Positions 1 through 8,823 of a stretch of DNA of 64,000 nucleotides are shown here, piece by piece. Position numbers and translations under genes: made by a program. Under the pieces are notes generated by a model. The model had not been told where the DNA came from. It did not search any database and was given only the letters and a program-made list of their open reading frames with translations. Source of the stretch: Sphingomonas sanguinis NBRC 13937. Lineage in GTDB: Bacteria > Pseudomonadota > Alphaproteobacteria > Sphingomonadales > Sphingomonadaceae. The stretch spans positions 17,400 to 81,399 of the forward strand of contig NZ_BCTY01000011.1 in NCBI RefSeq assembly GCF_001591005.1, given 5' to 3'. Position 1 is the first letter of the stretch. Every line of letters starts with the position of its first letter.

Positions 1-525
1 GGCCTCGCTGCCGACACTTGCAATGACGGTCGCGCCGATCGCCTTCAGCCAGCCGACCGCAAGGTGCCCGACACCGCCAGCCGCCGCATGGACCAGCACC
101 GGCCAGCCCGATTCTACCTTCGCGCAATCCTCGATCAGAAATGCCGTCGTCGCGCCCTTCAACAGGATTGCCGCCGCCGTCCGGTCGTCGACATGATCGG
201 GCAGCGGCACGAGCAGATCGGCCGCGACGTTGCGCGCCGTGGCATAGGCCCCGCGCGCCGGACCGAACACGCCCACCCGGTCGCCGACCGCAAAGTCGGT
301 CACGCCCTCGCCCACCGCCTCGACCATGCCCGCCGCTTCGGAGCCCAGCTTGCCCGGCAGGTCGATCGGGTACAGCCCGCTGCGGTGATAGGTGTCGATA
401 TAGTTCAGCCCGACCGCATGGTGGCGCATCCGTACCTCACCGGGGCCGGGTGGCGGTAGTTCTTCGTCACGCCACTGGATGACCTCGGGCCCGCCGGTCT
501 TTTCGATGAAGGCGGTCTTTTCCAT
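1..525 (-). CDS. Quinone oxidoreductase / zinc-less alcohol dehydrogenase family protein (3' end beyond window)
   Basis: The frame is open from the ATG at 525 to the window edge (175 codons), so the C-terminal part is missing. It begins MEKTAFIEKTGGPEVIQW and contains GLNYIDTYHRSGLYP, the N-terminal signature of QorA-type NADPH:quinone oxidoreductases of the medium-chain dehydrogenase superfamily. Near the edge comes the nucleotide-binding AAAGGVG motif. No structural-zinc cysteine cluster is visible, as expected for the zinc-independent quinone reductase branch. Members reduce quinones or enones with NADPH in the cytoplasm. It lies upstream of nothing obvious; tamB follows on the same strand only 38 bases beyond its start, so the two sets of genes are transcribed in the same direction with tamB upstream. 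Family assignment is confident; the substrate cannot be told. Confidence 0.85.
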   Translation of the reverse strand, partial: MEKTAFIEKTGGPEVIQWRDEELPPPGPGEVRMRHHAVGLNYIDTYHRSGLYPIDLPGKLGSEAAGMVEAVGEGVTDFAVGDRVGVFGPARGAYATARNVAADLLVPLPDHVDDRTAAAILLKGATTAFLIEDCAKVESGWPVLVHAAAGGVGHLAVGWLKAIGATVIASVGSEA

Positions 526-563
526 GCGCCAAACTCCTAACGCGATCCGGGCGGGCCAACGCC

Positions 564-3500
564 TCAATAGTCCTTGGATATCCGCACATTCACATTCTGC
601 CGCCCCAGCGTCGAGATGCTGGAGAGCAGCGACAGCCAGCGCGTCACCTGGAACTCGACCTGGGTCGCGGAATAGCCCTGCCCATCGGTGATGATCTCGG
701 CATAGAAGCGCCGGGTGATATACTTGCCCGCCGCGACCGAGGTGGCGCGCCCGATCTGTACGTCGGCGGGCAGCACGCGCAGGCGGTCGAGCCCCGCCGC
801 GCGCCGCACCGCGTTGATCGGGTTCAGGCCGTTGCCGCCATCCTGCAAAGCGGCGACGGCGGCGGCGAGTTGCAACGCCTCGGGCGCGGACAGGCTGGCG
901 ATCGAGGTGCCAAAGAGCAGGCGCGACAGCAGTTCGTCGTTCGGCAGCGCGGGCGTGCTGGAAAAGCCGATTTCGGGTTTCAGCGCGGTGCCGGTCACCC
1001 GGATGGTGGCGCTCAGCCCCTGGACATTGGCATTGGCCGCGATGTCGAGCGCGGGGTTGGCTGGCACCTCTCCGCCGAAACGGATGACACCGCGCGCCAG
1101 ATCGAACTCGCGCCCCGCAAATTCGTAATCGCCGCGGATCAGCGTCGCCTGGCCGGTGATCGCCGGGTTGTCCGGCGTGCCTGCGATCTTCAGGTCGGCC
1201 GACCACTCGCTGTTGAGCCCCAGGCCGGAGACGATAAGGCCGTTGGGCGCCTTGGCCACGATCGCCAGCGTCCAGGGTTTGCGCGGAACATCGTCCTCTT
1301 CACCGCCGCCGGGAATGTTGATCTCACGGATGTTGAGCTGCGGCATCGCCGTCGCCGCCGTCGCGCGGCCCAGGCGATAGCGGCTGCGGTTGAGCACGAC
1401 ATCGCCCGAGATGGTGCCCCCTGCACCGTCCGAATGGAAGGTCAGCGGTCCGGTCACCGTGGCGCCGATATCGTCGCGCGCGATCATCACCGCGTTGCGC
1501 GCGTTGAGGGACAGGTCCAGTGCGACGCCATGTCCGCCCGCAAAGTCGAACTGGCCGGTGCCGGCGACGCGCCCGTCCTTGCCCGCCTGCGCGGTGAACC
1601 GGTCGATGACCAGCCGCGATCCGCCGAAGCGGCCGCTGGCCTGTACACCGGTCAGGACGGTGCCGGTCGTCGCGCTCTCGATCCGTGCGCCGACCGCCTT
1701 CACCGCGCCGCGAATGACCGGCTGGCTCAGCGATCCGGTGACGTCCGCGCCGATCGCGACCGGGCCGGACAGGTCGAACATCTCGACCCCCGTCAGCCGC
1801 CACAACGTGTCGGCGGGCCCGGCATAGCGAAGCTGCGCGATCAGCCGCCCGGCCTGCATCCGGGCCGCCCAGTCGCCCGCGCCGCCCGGCACCAGCAGCG
1901 CCTGCGCCCTGCCGATGATCTTTCCACCCGACGCCATCACCGCGCGCACGCCCAGCCGGTCGGCGGACAGCAGGCCCGCCACGCCCATGTCGATCGGCCG
2001 CGAATTGAGGACCAGGCCTGCACGCGTCAGCCCGCGAATGGTCAGGTCCGCCTTGCCCGTCGGCGCGCCCGTCCCCTGTCGGATGGTCAGCGTGCCGGTC
2101 GCGGTGCCACCCAGTCCCAGGCCCGGATAACCGATATCGAGTACGGTCAGCGGCATTCGCGTCAGGCTGGCCTGCACTTCCGTCCCGTCGGCGTCGAGCC
2201 GCCCGGCCAGCTTCGCCTCGCCGCCCGCAAAGCTCAACCGTGTCGGCGCGAGGACCCAGCCGTCACCGTCGCGCGTCACGACCGCAGGCGACAGGAGTTG
2301 CAGCGGGCGACGGTCGAGTGTCCCCTGCCCGCTCACGGTAAAGCGACCGGGCGTGACCTGCGTCACCGTCTGGATCGAGAAGGCGCGGCCCCGCGAGCCC
2401 GAAATGCCGACCCGTACTTCTCCGGTGCCCCCGCGCAGCCGGGCGGTGCCGGTCATCTGCGCGATGTGGAACGCGCCGTGCCGCAGCCCTTGCGCTTGGG
2501 CGGAGCCCTCGACCGACGCCCCCGCCGGGTCGAGCAGCGCCACCATGTCCAGCCGCCCCTGCCGGACGGTGATGGCCGAAATCTGCGCCTGACGCGCGGC
2601 CAGATGCGCCTCGATCCGCTGCACCGTGCCGACGGGACGGAACAGCAGCTCGCCCGACAGCCCGCCATCCACGACATCCAGCCGCCCGTCGAAGCCGCCC
2701 TGCACCACGGTCAGCGCCCCCGTCGCCCGCGCGCCCGCGACCAGCAAAGGCTGGATCTGGATAACCGCATTCTGCCCGCGTGGTAGCAATATGGCCCCGC
2801 TCGCCTGAAACGGGCCCAGCCGCGATCCTCCGGCGGCGCGGAAGGCAAAGCCCTGATCGGTGGGATCGAGATGCGCCTTTACATCGCGGAGGCCCATCGC
2901 CGCATTGGGCGAGGCAAGTTGCAGGTCCAGCGTAGGTCGGTCGATCCGCCCGTCCAGCACCATCTGGACCGGGCCATAGCTGCGCTGACGTCCGCCGCCG
3001 ACAAAATGGAAGGTTCCGTCCCGCCGCCGGATCGCCTCGCCGGTCAGGCGGATATCGGGGCCGGTCAGCACCAGGCGGTGGAAATGGAACACCCCGTCCA
3101 CGCCCCGCTCCAGATCGGTGGTCAGGTGCGGCAACCCGCCCGCCAGCGAGCGGAGAAAGGCGTTGTCCAGCCGCCGCACCTGCGCCTCGCCCTTGCCGAT
3201 CACGCGGGTGCCATGCCCGTCGGCACCCGGCACGGCGGTCAGCGTCGAGCGGACGTCAACGATGCCGAGGCCGGGGATCAGATAACGCTGCAACGCGCCG
3301 TTCAGCCCGACATCATAGCGTCCGTTGGTCAGGTCGATGCGCAAGTTGAGCTTGCCCGCCAGCTTGTCGGAGCGCAGCGCCAGGCCCTGCCCCAGAATCT
3401 CGCGCGGCGTGATGCGCAGGTCGCCCGCGACCGACAGGCTGTGAAGGATGCCGCCCGCTGCCTCGCCCACGCCCGTTACGGCTCGCGCCGTGAAGCGCAC

Positions 3501-4718
3501 CGGCAGCACCCAGGGCCAGCCGCCGGTCAACCGACCCTTACCGCTGGCATGAGCGTCCTCGAACCCCGTCCGGTCGAAGGCGAAGCGGGTCGCGGCGAGC
3601 TTATAGTCGAAAGTCGCCCGGCCGAATGCCCCGTCCAGCCGGGTCGCCAGGGTGATCGTCTGGCCGCTCATGTTGAGGAACAGCGCCCCCGGTCGCAACA
3701 GGCTGGCATCGACGCGCAGCCCCTCGAACGCGGCCGCGCCCAGGTCGACCACGCCCCGCGCCCGAACCCGCAAGGCGGGCGAGCGCAGGACGAGCGCACC
3801 GTTCAGCCGCCGGTCGGCGAAATCGGCCTGTCCGGCGACCACGACACGGGGCGCGGTCAGCCGCTGGAGACGGCCACGCAGCACCAGCGACGGCGCGATG
3901 TCGCCCGACAGCGCATAGCGCCCCGAACGCGCCGCCAGCCTCAGCGCGATGGCGCGCCGTCCGGCGATCGCCCCCTGCGCACGCCCGTCCCAACGCGACC
4001 AGCGACCCGCGCCGTCGACGGTCAGCGCGACCGGCGCACGCGCGCCGACCATCTTGGCCAGCACGCCCTCCGCGCCACCTTGGGCCCGCACGTCCAGATC
4101 GAACCGGTCGCGATCGGGCTGGGCGTCCAGGCGCAAGCGCAGCCGGTCGGTACCCGCGACCACGCCGTCCATCGCCACCAGCGCGCGGCCATCGCGAATA
4201 TCGGCCTGCCCCTCGACCTTCGCGACCCGCTGTCGCCCCAGCACGGGCGCGGCCAGGATCAGCCGGTCGAGCCGGAGCCGGTCGATCCGGATATCGAAAT
4301 CGGGCAGGATCGGCCCCTGCTTGCCGGTCCGCCGGGTATGCGGCACATGATAGAGCATCGCCAGCGGCGCTTCGACCCGGCGAATGTCGAGCGTGCCCCG
4401 CGTCCAGTTCCACGGCCGCCAGTCGAGCCGCGCCTGCGGCACGCGCACCAGCATCCCGTCCAGATCATAGACGCGTAGATCGACCAGCCGCATGTCCGAA
4501 TAAAGCGACCCGTCGATCCGCCCTACCGAGAAGCGCAGGCCGGTATCGGTGCGAATGGTCGCGATCCGATCCGCGACCCAGCGATGGCCGATCGAGGTAT
4601 CGACGATGCCCAGCGCCGCCATGACGATACCGATCAACGCGACCAGCGCGATCGCCACCGCCCGCACCCAGCGGACACGTGGCCGCGCAGGCGGCGGCGG
4701 GGCGGCGTCCTCGCTCAA
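564..4718 (-). CDS. tamB: TamB-like translocation and assembly module inner-membrane protein
   Basis: A 1384-residue protein with one N-terminal membrane anchor at about residues 18-40, followed by a very long region of repetitive beta-rich sequence and a C-terminal DUF490/TamB domain (about residues 1050-1384, with FGGEVPANPALDI and ending in VRISKDY). This is the architecture of TamB, which spans the periplasm as a hydrophobic groove, works with TamA in outer-membrane protein insertion and is also implicated in phospholipid transport between membranes. Length is close to the usual 1250-1450. Its start codon overlaps the tamA stop by 4 bases, so the two are translationally coupled. The start chosen gives a short proline-rich cytoplasmic tail before the anchor. 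Confidence 0.92.
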   Translation of the reverse strand: MSEDAAPPPPARPRVRWVRAVAIALVALIGIVMAALGIVDTSIGHRWVADRIATIRTDTGLRFSVGRIDGSLYSDMRLVDLRVYDLDGMLVRVPQARLDWRPWNWTRGTLDIRRVEAPLAMLYHVPHTRRTGKQGPILPDFDIRIDRLRLDRLILAAPVLGRQRVAKVEGQADIRDGRALVAMDGVVAGTDRLRLRLDAQPDRDRFDLDVRAQGGAEGVLAKMVGARAPVALTVDGAGRWSRWDGRAQGAIAGRRAIALRLAARSGRYALSGDIAPSLVLRGRLQRLTAPRVVVAGQADFADRRLNGALVLRSPALRVRARGVVDLGAAAFEGLRVDASLLRPGALFLNMSGQTITLATRLDGAFGRATFDYKLAATRFAFDRTGFEDAHASGKGRLTGGWPWVLPVRFTARAVTGVGEAAGGILHSLSVAGDLRITPREILGQGLALRSDKLAGKLNLRIDLTNGRYDVGLNGALQRYLIPGLGIVDVRSTLTAVPGADGHGTRVIGKGEAQVRRLDNAFLRSLAGGLPHLTTDLERGVDGVFHFHRLVLTGPDIRLTGEAIRRRDGTFHFVGGGRQRSYGPVQMVLDGRIDRPTLDLQLASPNAAMGLRDVKAHLDPTDQGFAFRAAGGSRLGPFQASGAILLPRGQNAVIQIQPLLVAGARATGALTVVQGGFDGRLDVVDGGLSGELLFRPVGTVQRIEAHLAARQAQISAITVRQGRLDMVALLDPAGASVEGSAQAQGLRHGAFHIAQMTGTARLRGGTGEVRVGISGSRGRAFSIQTVTQVTPGRFTVSGQGTLDRRPLQLLSPAVVTRDGDGWVLAPTRLSFAGGEAKLAGRLDADGTEVQASLTRMPLTVLDIGYPGLGLGGTATGTLTIRQGTGAPTGKADLTIRGLTRAGLVLNSRPIDMGVAGLLSADRLGVRAVMASGGKIIGRAQALLVPGGAGDWAARMQAGRLIAQLRYAGPADTLWRLTGVEMFDLSGPVAIGADVTGSLSQPVIRGAVKAVGARIESATTGTVLTGVQASGRFGGSRLVIDRFTAQAGKDGRVAGTGQFDFAGGHGVALDLSLNARNAVMIARDDIGATVTGPLTFHSDGAGGTISGDVVLNRSRYRLGRATAATAMPQLNIREINIPGGGEEDDVPRKPWTLAIVAKAPNGLIVSGLGLNSEWSADLKIAGTPDNPAITGQATLIRGDYEFAGREFDLARGVIRFGGEVPANPALDIAANANVQGLSATIRVTGTALKPEIGFSSTPALPNDELLSRLLFGTSIASLSAPEALQLAAAVAALQDGGNGLNPINAVRRAAGLDRLRVLPADVQIGRATSVAAGKYITRRFYAEIITDGQGYSATQVEFQVTRWLSLLSSISTLGRQNVNVRISKDY

Positions 4719-6721
4719 AAGGCCTGTCCCAGCGAGACATAGACCGCGACCCGGCTATCCCCCTTTTGCGGGTTCAGCGGCGTGCCAACGTCCAAGCGGA
4801 TCGGCCCGAAATTGGAATAGTAACGCACGCCCAGCCCGGTGCCAAAACGCAGGCCCGTCAGGCGCGGCAAGGGCGTGGTGGAGATGTTGCCTGCGTCGAG
4901 AAACGGCACGATACCAAAATTGCCGAAGGTCCGCACCCGCGCCTCGATCGAAAACTCGGCCAGGCTGCGCCCGCCGATCGGATCGTTGTTCGCGTCGCGC
5001 GGCCCGATCGCCTGGAAACCATAGCCGCGCACCGAAGCGCCGCCGCCCGCATAGAAACGCCGCGACGGTGCGATCTGGTCGCGCGGCGCACCCAAAATCG
5101 TGCCCAGCCGCGTCCGCGCCGCCAGCACCACCCGCTCACCGAACGGGTGATAGAGGCTCGCATCGATCTGCGTCCGGGTATAGCCGAACACGCTACCCTG
5201 CAGCGACACCTCCGGGCTGAGCCGCCCGCCCAGCCGAAAGCCGCGCGTCGGGTTCAACAGATCGTCCGACCCGTCATAGTTCAAGCTGGTCGGCAAGGCG
5301 CCGATGAAGAAGGTCCGCCTGCGGGGCTCACCGGTGCTCTCGATCACGTCGCGCTCGTCCGAGGTCAGCAGTTCGGCGCCCAGCGACCAGGTCCAGGTCT
5401 TCTGGAAGAAGATGTTGGTCTGCCGCTCCAGCCCGCCCGACAGCGACAGGGTCTTGGCCTCATAGGCGTCGCGCAGGATATGCGCGGCCGAGAATTGCGC
5501 GGTCAGCACCCGGTCGCGGCCCTGGAAATTGTTGCGCCGGAACACGACCGCGCCCAGCTGCTCGCGTGTGCCCAGCACGCTGCGCAGGGTCAGCGCGCCC
5601 TCGGGCGGGAAGAGGTTGCGGTCGGTCCAGTTGATCGTCGCGCTCGCGCCCTCGCCGGTGCCGTAACCCAGCTCGCCCGCGATGGTGTGCGGCGGCGCGG
5701 GCTCCAGCGCGACGGCGATGTTCACCGTATCGGGCGTATCGCCGGGCACGGGCTTCACATCGACCGACGAGACGAGCCCGGTCTGCACCAGCGCGCGGCG
5801 CAAATCGTCGAGCCCGGCGGAATCATAAGGCTGGCCGGGCTGGAACCGGGCGATATCCTGGACGTGCCGGGCATCGAACAGCGTGTCGTTCGCCATGACG
5901 ATCCGGCCATAGCGGCGCGACGATCCCGGATCGACCGACAGGTCCAGCGTCGCGGTGCGGGCCGCGCGGTCGACCACGATCTGCGGATCGCCGATCTTGG
6001 CGAAGGGAAAGCCTTCCTCGCCCACCGCCGCCTTCAGCTTGGCCTCGCCCGCGACAATGGTGTCGGCGTCGACCGGATCGCCCGGGCGAATGCCGAACGC
6101 CTTTTCCAGCGGCGCGGCCTTGTCGCCCGCCGCCTGCACGCCCGCCAGCGTCACGCCCGCGAAGCGATAGAGATTGCCCGGCGTCGCCTCCAGCACCACC
6201 GTCGGCTGGTCGCCCGGCTCGATCCGGGTCGCGACCTGCGCGTCATAATAGCCCGCGCCGCGCAGCAGGTTGGTGAGCAGTGCCGCATCCTCGCGCGCGC
6301 GGCGGTCGAGCTGCGCGGCATTGGCGGGCTCGCCGTCATTATTGTCGAGCGAGGAAAGCTGCTCGAACCGCTGGCGGACCAGCGCACCCGCGCCGTCGAT
6401 CCCCTCGACCTTCCAGTGATAACGCCGCTCCGCCGCGGCATCGACGGTCGCCGCCATCACGCCAGCCGGATCGCCCGGCGCGGTCGCCAGGTCGGGCCAG
6501 GCCACGCCGATCTCCGGCAAGGGGGCCAGCGGCGCGGACGGGTCGAGCATCGTCGGGTCATCGACCTCGGGGGGTGCGCCCGTCGGGACGGTCTGGTTGG
6601 TGGGGGCCGTCGGGGTTGCGGTCTGCGCGAGGGCACGACCGGACCAGCCCGTGCCGCCCACCCCCATTGCGATCATCAAGATGGCGGCCGAGCGGCACGG
6701 CCGCCCGACGCGGACCATCAT
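4715..6721 (-). CDS. tamA: TamA-like outer-membrane assembly factor (BamA/Omp85 family)
   Basis: A 668-residue Omp85 protein. An N-terminal signal peptide ends near ALAQ (about residue 33). POTRA-like repeats follow (about residues 80-330; one contains RPGDPVDAD and another PYDSAGLDDLRRAL). The C-terminal half is a 16-strand-type barrel with the family features GGGASVRGYGFQ (the conserved VRGY/F loop-6 motif) and a final aromatic residue (GQAF). It should insert beta-barrel proteins in the outer membrane together with TamB, encoded immediately downstream with a 4-base overlap. Two adjacent ATG codons exist at the start (6721 and 6718); the choice does not affect the signal peptide. BamA itself is usually found next to skp/lpx genes, which are absent here, so TamA is the better call. 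Confidence 0.92.
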   Translation of the reverse strand: MMVRVGRPCRSAAILMIAMGVGGTGWSGRALAQTATPTAPTNQTVPTGAPPEVDDPTMLDPSAPLAPLPEIGVAWPDLATAPGDPAGVMAATVDAAAERRYHWKVEGIDGAGALVRQRFEQLSSLDNNDGEPANAAQLDRRAREDAALLTNLLRGAGYYDAQVATRIEPGDQPTVVLEATPGNLYRFAGVTLAGVQAAGDKAAPLEKAFGIRPGDPVDADTIVAGEAKLKAAVGEEGFPFAKIGDPQIVVDRAARTATLDLSVDPGSSRRYGRIVMANDTLFDARHVQDIARFQPGQPYDSAGLDDLRRALVQTGLVSSVDVKPVPGDTPDTVNIAVALEPAPPHTIAGELGYGTGEGASATINWTDRNLFPPEGALTLRSVLGTREQLGAVVFRRNNFQGRDRVLTAQFSAAHILRDAYEAKTLSLSGGLERQTNIFFQKTWTWSLGAELLTSDERDVIESTGEPRRRTFFIGALPTSLNYDGSDDLLNPTRGFRLGGRLSPEVSLQGSVFGYTRTQIDASLYHPFGERVVLAARTRLGTILGAPRDQIAPSRRFYAGGGASVRGYGFQAIGPRDANNDPIGGRSLAEFSIEARVRTFGNFGIVPFLDAGNISTTPLPRLTGLRFGTGLGVRYYSNFGPIRLDVGTPLNPQKGDSRVAVYVSLGQAF

Positions 6722-6866
6722 GCCGCCATCCCTAGCCGCGCAAAACCGTTCGCGACACCCCCAAGCGCCTTCGTTTGAACAGATTTGCCGAGCCGATGGT
6801 CGCGCCGCGACGCCGACGGGCTGGCAGGGTCAGGAAACGCATGGCGTCGCGCGTTTCCCGGCATCC

Positions 6867-7097
6867 TCAATGGACGGTGCCGAACACCTCTTCGAGCTGC
6901 AACAGATCGATCAATCGCTCGATCTGGCGCCAACGGCAGAAATGGATGTGATTGCCGATGTCGCGGCTGCGCCCGGCCCGGATCGCGGCTTCGTCGCCGG
7001 CCGCCCCGCCGAAACGCTCGATCATCGCAGACGCCGTCGCCACGTCGCTATCGCTCACGAACGGAGCGACAAAGGTGCCGCCGCGCTGATTAAACAT
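6867..7097 (-). CDS. Small conserved-looking hypothetical protein (76 aa)
   Basis: An open frame of 76 codons starting MFNQRGGTFVAPFVSD, preceded by a strong ribosome binding site (GGGAG five bases before the ATG). It is predicted soluble. The C-terminal half holds GNHIHFCRWRQIERLIDLL, with two histidines and a cysteine close together, which might bind a metal, but this is only suggestive. The upstream gene is transcribed away from it; tamA lies downstream on the same strand, 146 bases away. No function can be assigned. The good ribosome binding site and the protein-like composition argue that it is real. Confidence 0.6.
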   Translation of the reverse strand: MFNQRGGTFVAPFVSDSDVATASAMIERFGGAAGDEAAIRAGRSRDIGNHIHFCRWRQIERLIDLLQLEEVFGTVH

Positions 7098-7232
7098 GGA
7101 TACTCCCGAACCGATCCTTGAACGACTGCGGGACTAGGCCAGGGTTATGAATGGAGCTATTTCAGCGGTGGTTAACGTCCTGTCGACCACGCATGGCTGG
7201 TTTCGCGCGGCGCGGCGTGACAGGATGGCGGC

Positions 7233-7448
7233 ATGGCACCCGTCCCCGATCCACGCCCGTCCCAGTCGCATTCTCCCCAGCCGCAGTCCCAGGGGTCGAC
7301 CGCCCATGCCGGTGGAATCTTCATCGCGCTGGGCGTCGTTATCGGGATCGTCGCCGGGCTGGCGACCGGACAGGTCACCATGGGCGTGCTGATCGGCCTG
7401 GCGATCGGCATCGTCGTCGCCCTGCTTCTATGGTGGCGCGGGCGGTAG
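7233..7448 (+). CDS. Small single-membrane-segment hypothetical protein (71 aa)
   Basis: The protein starts MAPVPDPRPSQSHSP and has a proline/serine/glutamine-rich soluble head of about 27 residues. A long Gly/Val/Ile/Leu stretch (about residues 28-67) could form one or two membrane segments with glycine-zipper spacing, and it ends in WWRGR. An AGGA ribosome binding site lies seven bases before the ATG. It is convergent with the S24 repressor gene, 22 bases away. Small glycine-rich membrane proteins of this kind are common and mostly uncharacterised. No function is proposed. Confidence 0.55.
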   Translation: MAPVPDPRPSQSHSPQPQSQGSTAHAGGIFIALGVVIGIVAGLATGQVTMGVLIGLAIGIVVALLLWWRGR

Positions 7449-7470
7449 TCCACGCCGTTCCGAAAAGACC

Positions 7471-8106
7471 TCAGGCGGGCATCCGCATCTGCCACACCAC
7501 CCGGCCGATCACCGCAATCGGCCCCTGGGGTAGCGGCGGCGCGGTGGGGTTGTCGCTGGAGGCGGTCAGCCCGTCCGGCCCCGCCTTCACCCGCTTGACC
7601 ATCAGCACATCCCCGATGCGGATGACGTAGAGACCGCCGCGCGCGGTCGGGCGGACATCGTCCTGGTCCACCACCAGATGATCGCCGTCGAGCAGCCCCG
7701 GCGCCATCGAGTCGCCGCGCACCCGGATGACCGATCCCGCCCCCTCACGCAGGCCCAGCCTGCGCGCGAGTTGCCGGTCGATCGCCTCGACGCCCAGCAT
7801 GACATCGTCATCCACCGTCGCACCCGGCCCCGCAGACGCCGCCACCGCCAGCCGCCGGACCAGCATCGGTCCATCCTCGACCGACGCGCCCAGCCGCGTT
7901 TCCGGCACCCCGAAAAACGTCGCCAACTGTCGCCGGTCTCCTTCGGCCAAAACACGTGGCGTGCCCCTGTGCACGAACTGCTGGAGATAGGCGTCGTTGC
8001 GGCCGAGCATTCGCGACAGCGCGGCGAGGCTGACCCCCGCCTGCCCCGCGAGCGCCTGAAGCGTCGCCCTGATTTCCGGTCCCGACATGCCCGATGATAT
8101 AGGCAT
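7471..8106 (-). CDS. S24 family (LexA/CI-like) transcriptional repressor with peptidase domain
   Basis: A 211-residue protein with an N-terminal helix-turn-helix region (about residues 8-70, including LAALSRMLGRNDAYLQQF) and a C-terminal S24 domain (about 120-205). The catalytic pair is visible: Ser133 in RGDSMAP and Lys171 in LMVKRV. An Ala-Gly step at residues 92-93 in the linker, about 40 residues before the serine, sits where LexA and CI proteins cleave themselves, so DNA-damage-triggered self-cleavage is possible but unproven. The ATG at 8106 was preferred because AGGA lies eight bases upstream; a TTG at 8124 and an ATG at 8088 are alternatives. It is divergent from a tiny gene at 8185, and the 78-base gap probably holds shared operators. 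Confidence 0.85.
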   Translation of the reverse strand: MPISSGMSGPEIRATLQALAGQAGVSLAALSRMLGRNDAYLQQFVHRGTPRVLAEGDRRQLATFFGVPETRLGASVEDGPMLVRRLAVAASAGPGATVDDDVMLGVEAIDRQLARRLGLREGAGSVIRVRGDSMAPGLLDGDHLVVDQDDVRPTARGGLYVIRIGDVLMVKRVKAGPDGLTASSDNPTAPPLPQGPIAVIGRVVWQMRMPA

Positions 8107-8184
8107 AGGATTTTTCCTAGACAAGTTGGAAATCAGAACGGATCATGAACATCGGAACAAGAATCGGACTTTGGGAGAACGTCC

Positions 8185-8361
8185 ATGGAATTGCTGGGGT
8201 TGATCGAACGCTATCTGAAACGCAGCCATATGCCCGAGACGAAATTCGGGCGGCTGGCGGTCAATGATCCCCGCCTGGTCAGCGACCTGCGCAAGGGCCG
8301 CGAACCGGGCGCGCTGATGATCGCACGGGTCTCTGCCTTTATCGCGGAGCAGCGCGCATGA
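8185..8361 (+). CDS. Tiny hypothetical protein (58 aa) divergent from the S24 repressor
   Basis: The frame encodes 58 residues starting MELLGLIERYLKRSHMPET and ending FIAEQRA. GGGAG stands seven bases before the ATG, a strong ribosome binding site. The segment RSHMPETKFGRLAVNDPRLV followed by DLRKGREPG resembles a minimal Cro/XRE-like helix-turn-helix (TKFGRLAV... as helices 2-3), but the match is only by eye. Its stop overlaps the next start (ATGA at 8358). Position, size and divergent arrangement recall a phage-type repressor/anti-repressor pair, yet no other phage genes are nearby. Confidence 0.6.
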   Translation: MELLGLIERYLKRSHMPETKFGRLAVNDPRLVSDLRKGREPGALMIARVSAFIAEQRA

Positions 8362-8735
8362 CCGCGCATGCCCGGATCCCTTGCGCGAGTCCTGTCACCA
8401 TCGACCGATCGTACCCGGTATGGCGCCGCCATCGCCCGGCCGATCGCGGCCAGCGGCTGGCCTGCGCGCTGACGAGCGACGCGGGCCGTGCGGGCTGCGC
8501 GGTCACGCTGGCCGTGGCGAGCGTCGAGCCCTGGTCCTCGGCGACGTTCAGCGGGTCGGTCATCACGCTGATCCTGACCGCGCCGCCGACCTCCGCATTG
8601 TCGGCATGGCTGGCTGCCCTGCCAGAGCGCGACGTGCCACTGGGACGCGACATCGTCGCCGACCTGGCGGTCGAACCGCTGGATAGCGGATGGCGATTGC
8701 GCGCGCTCCTTTGCCTGGATGCGGCGAATGGATGA
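8358..8735 (+). CDS. Hypothetical protein (125 aa) coupled to the tiny gene
   Basis: The ATG at 8358 overlaps the stop of the 58-residue gene by 4 bases, indicating translational coupling. The 125-residue product has no signal peptide or membrane segment. It has a beta-rich middle (TFSGSVITLILTAPP) and the stretch AWLAALPERDVPLGRDIVADLAV. No catalytic motif is seen and no family is recognised. The overlap and protein-like composition support a real gene; function is unknown. The pair may be controlled by the divergent S24 repressor. Confidence 0.55.
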   Translation: MTAHARIPCASPVTIDRSYPVWRRHRPADRGQRLACALTSDAGRAGCAVTLAVASVEPWSSATFSGSVITLILTAPPTSALSAWLAALPERDVPLGRDIVADLAVEPLDSGWRLRALLCLDAANG

Positions 8736-8766
8736 CGAAAACGCCACCAAACCGTCATTTTCTACT

Positions 8767-8781
8767 TGATATGTTGTATCA
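8767..8781. promoter_or_regulatory. Zur-like palindromic operator
   Basis: TGATATGTTGTATCA is a perfect inverted repeat of TGATA around a five-base centre, 43 bases before the start of the ZnuD-like receptor. It resembles the AT-rich Zur/Fur-family boxes (TGATATGTTATAACATATCA-like) found in alphaproteobacteria. AT-richness in this GC-rich DNA makes it stand out. Assignment to Zur rests on the gene downstream. Confidence 0.45.
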
Positions 8782-8823
8782 CCACGCTACGCAGCAGGGC
8801 TTCTTTCATCGGGAGCCCTGTTC

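Noticed and set aside
870..4478. Long plus-strand frames opposite tamB
   Set aside because: Shadow frames of a real 1384-residue gene; no domain or start signal.
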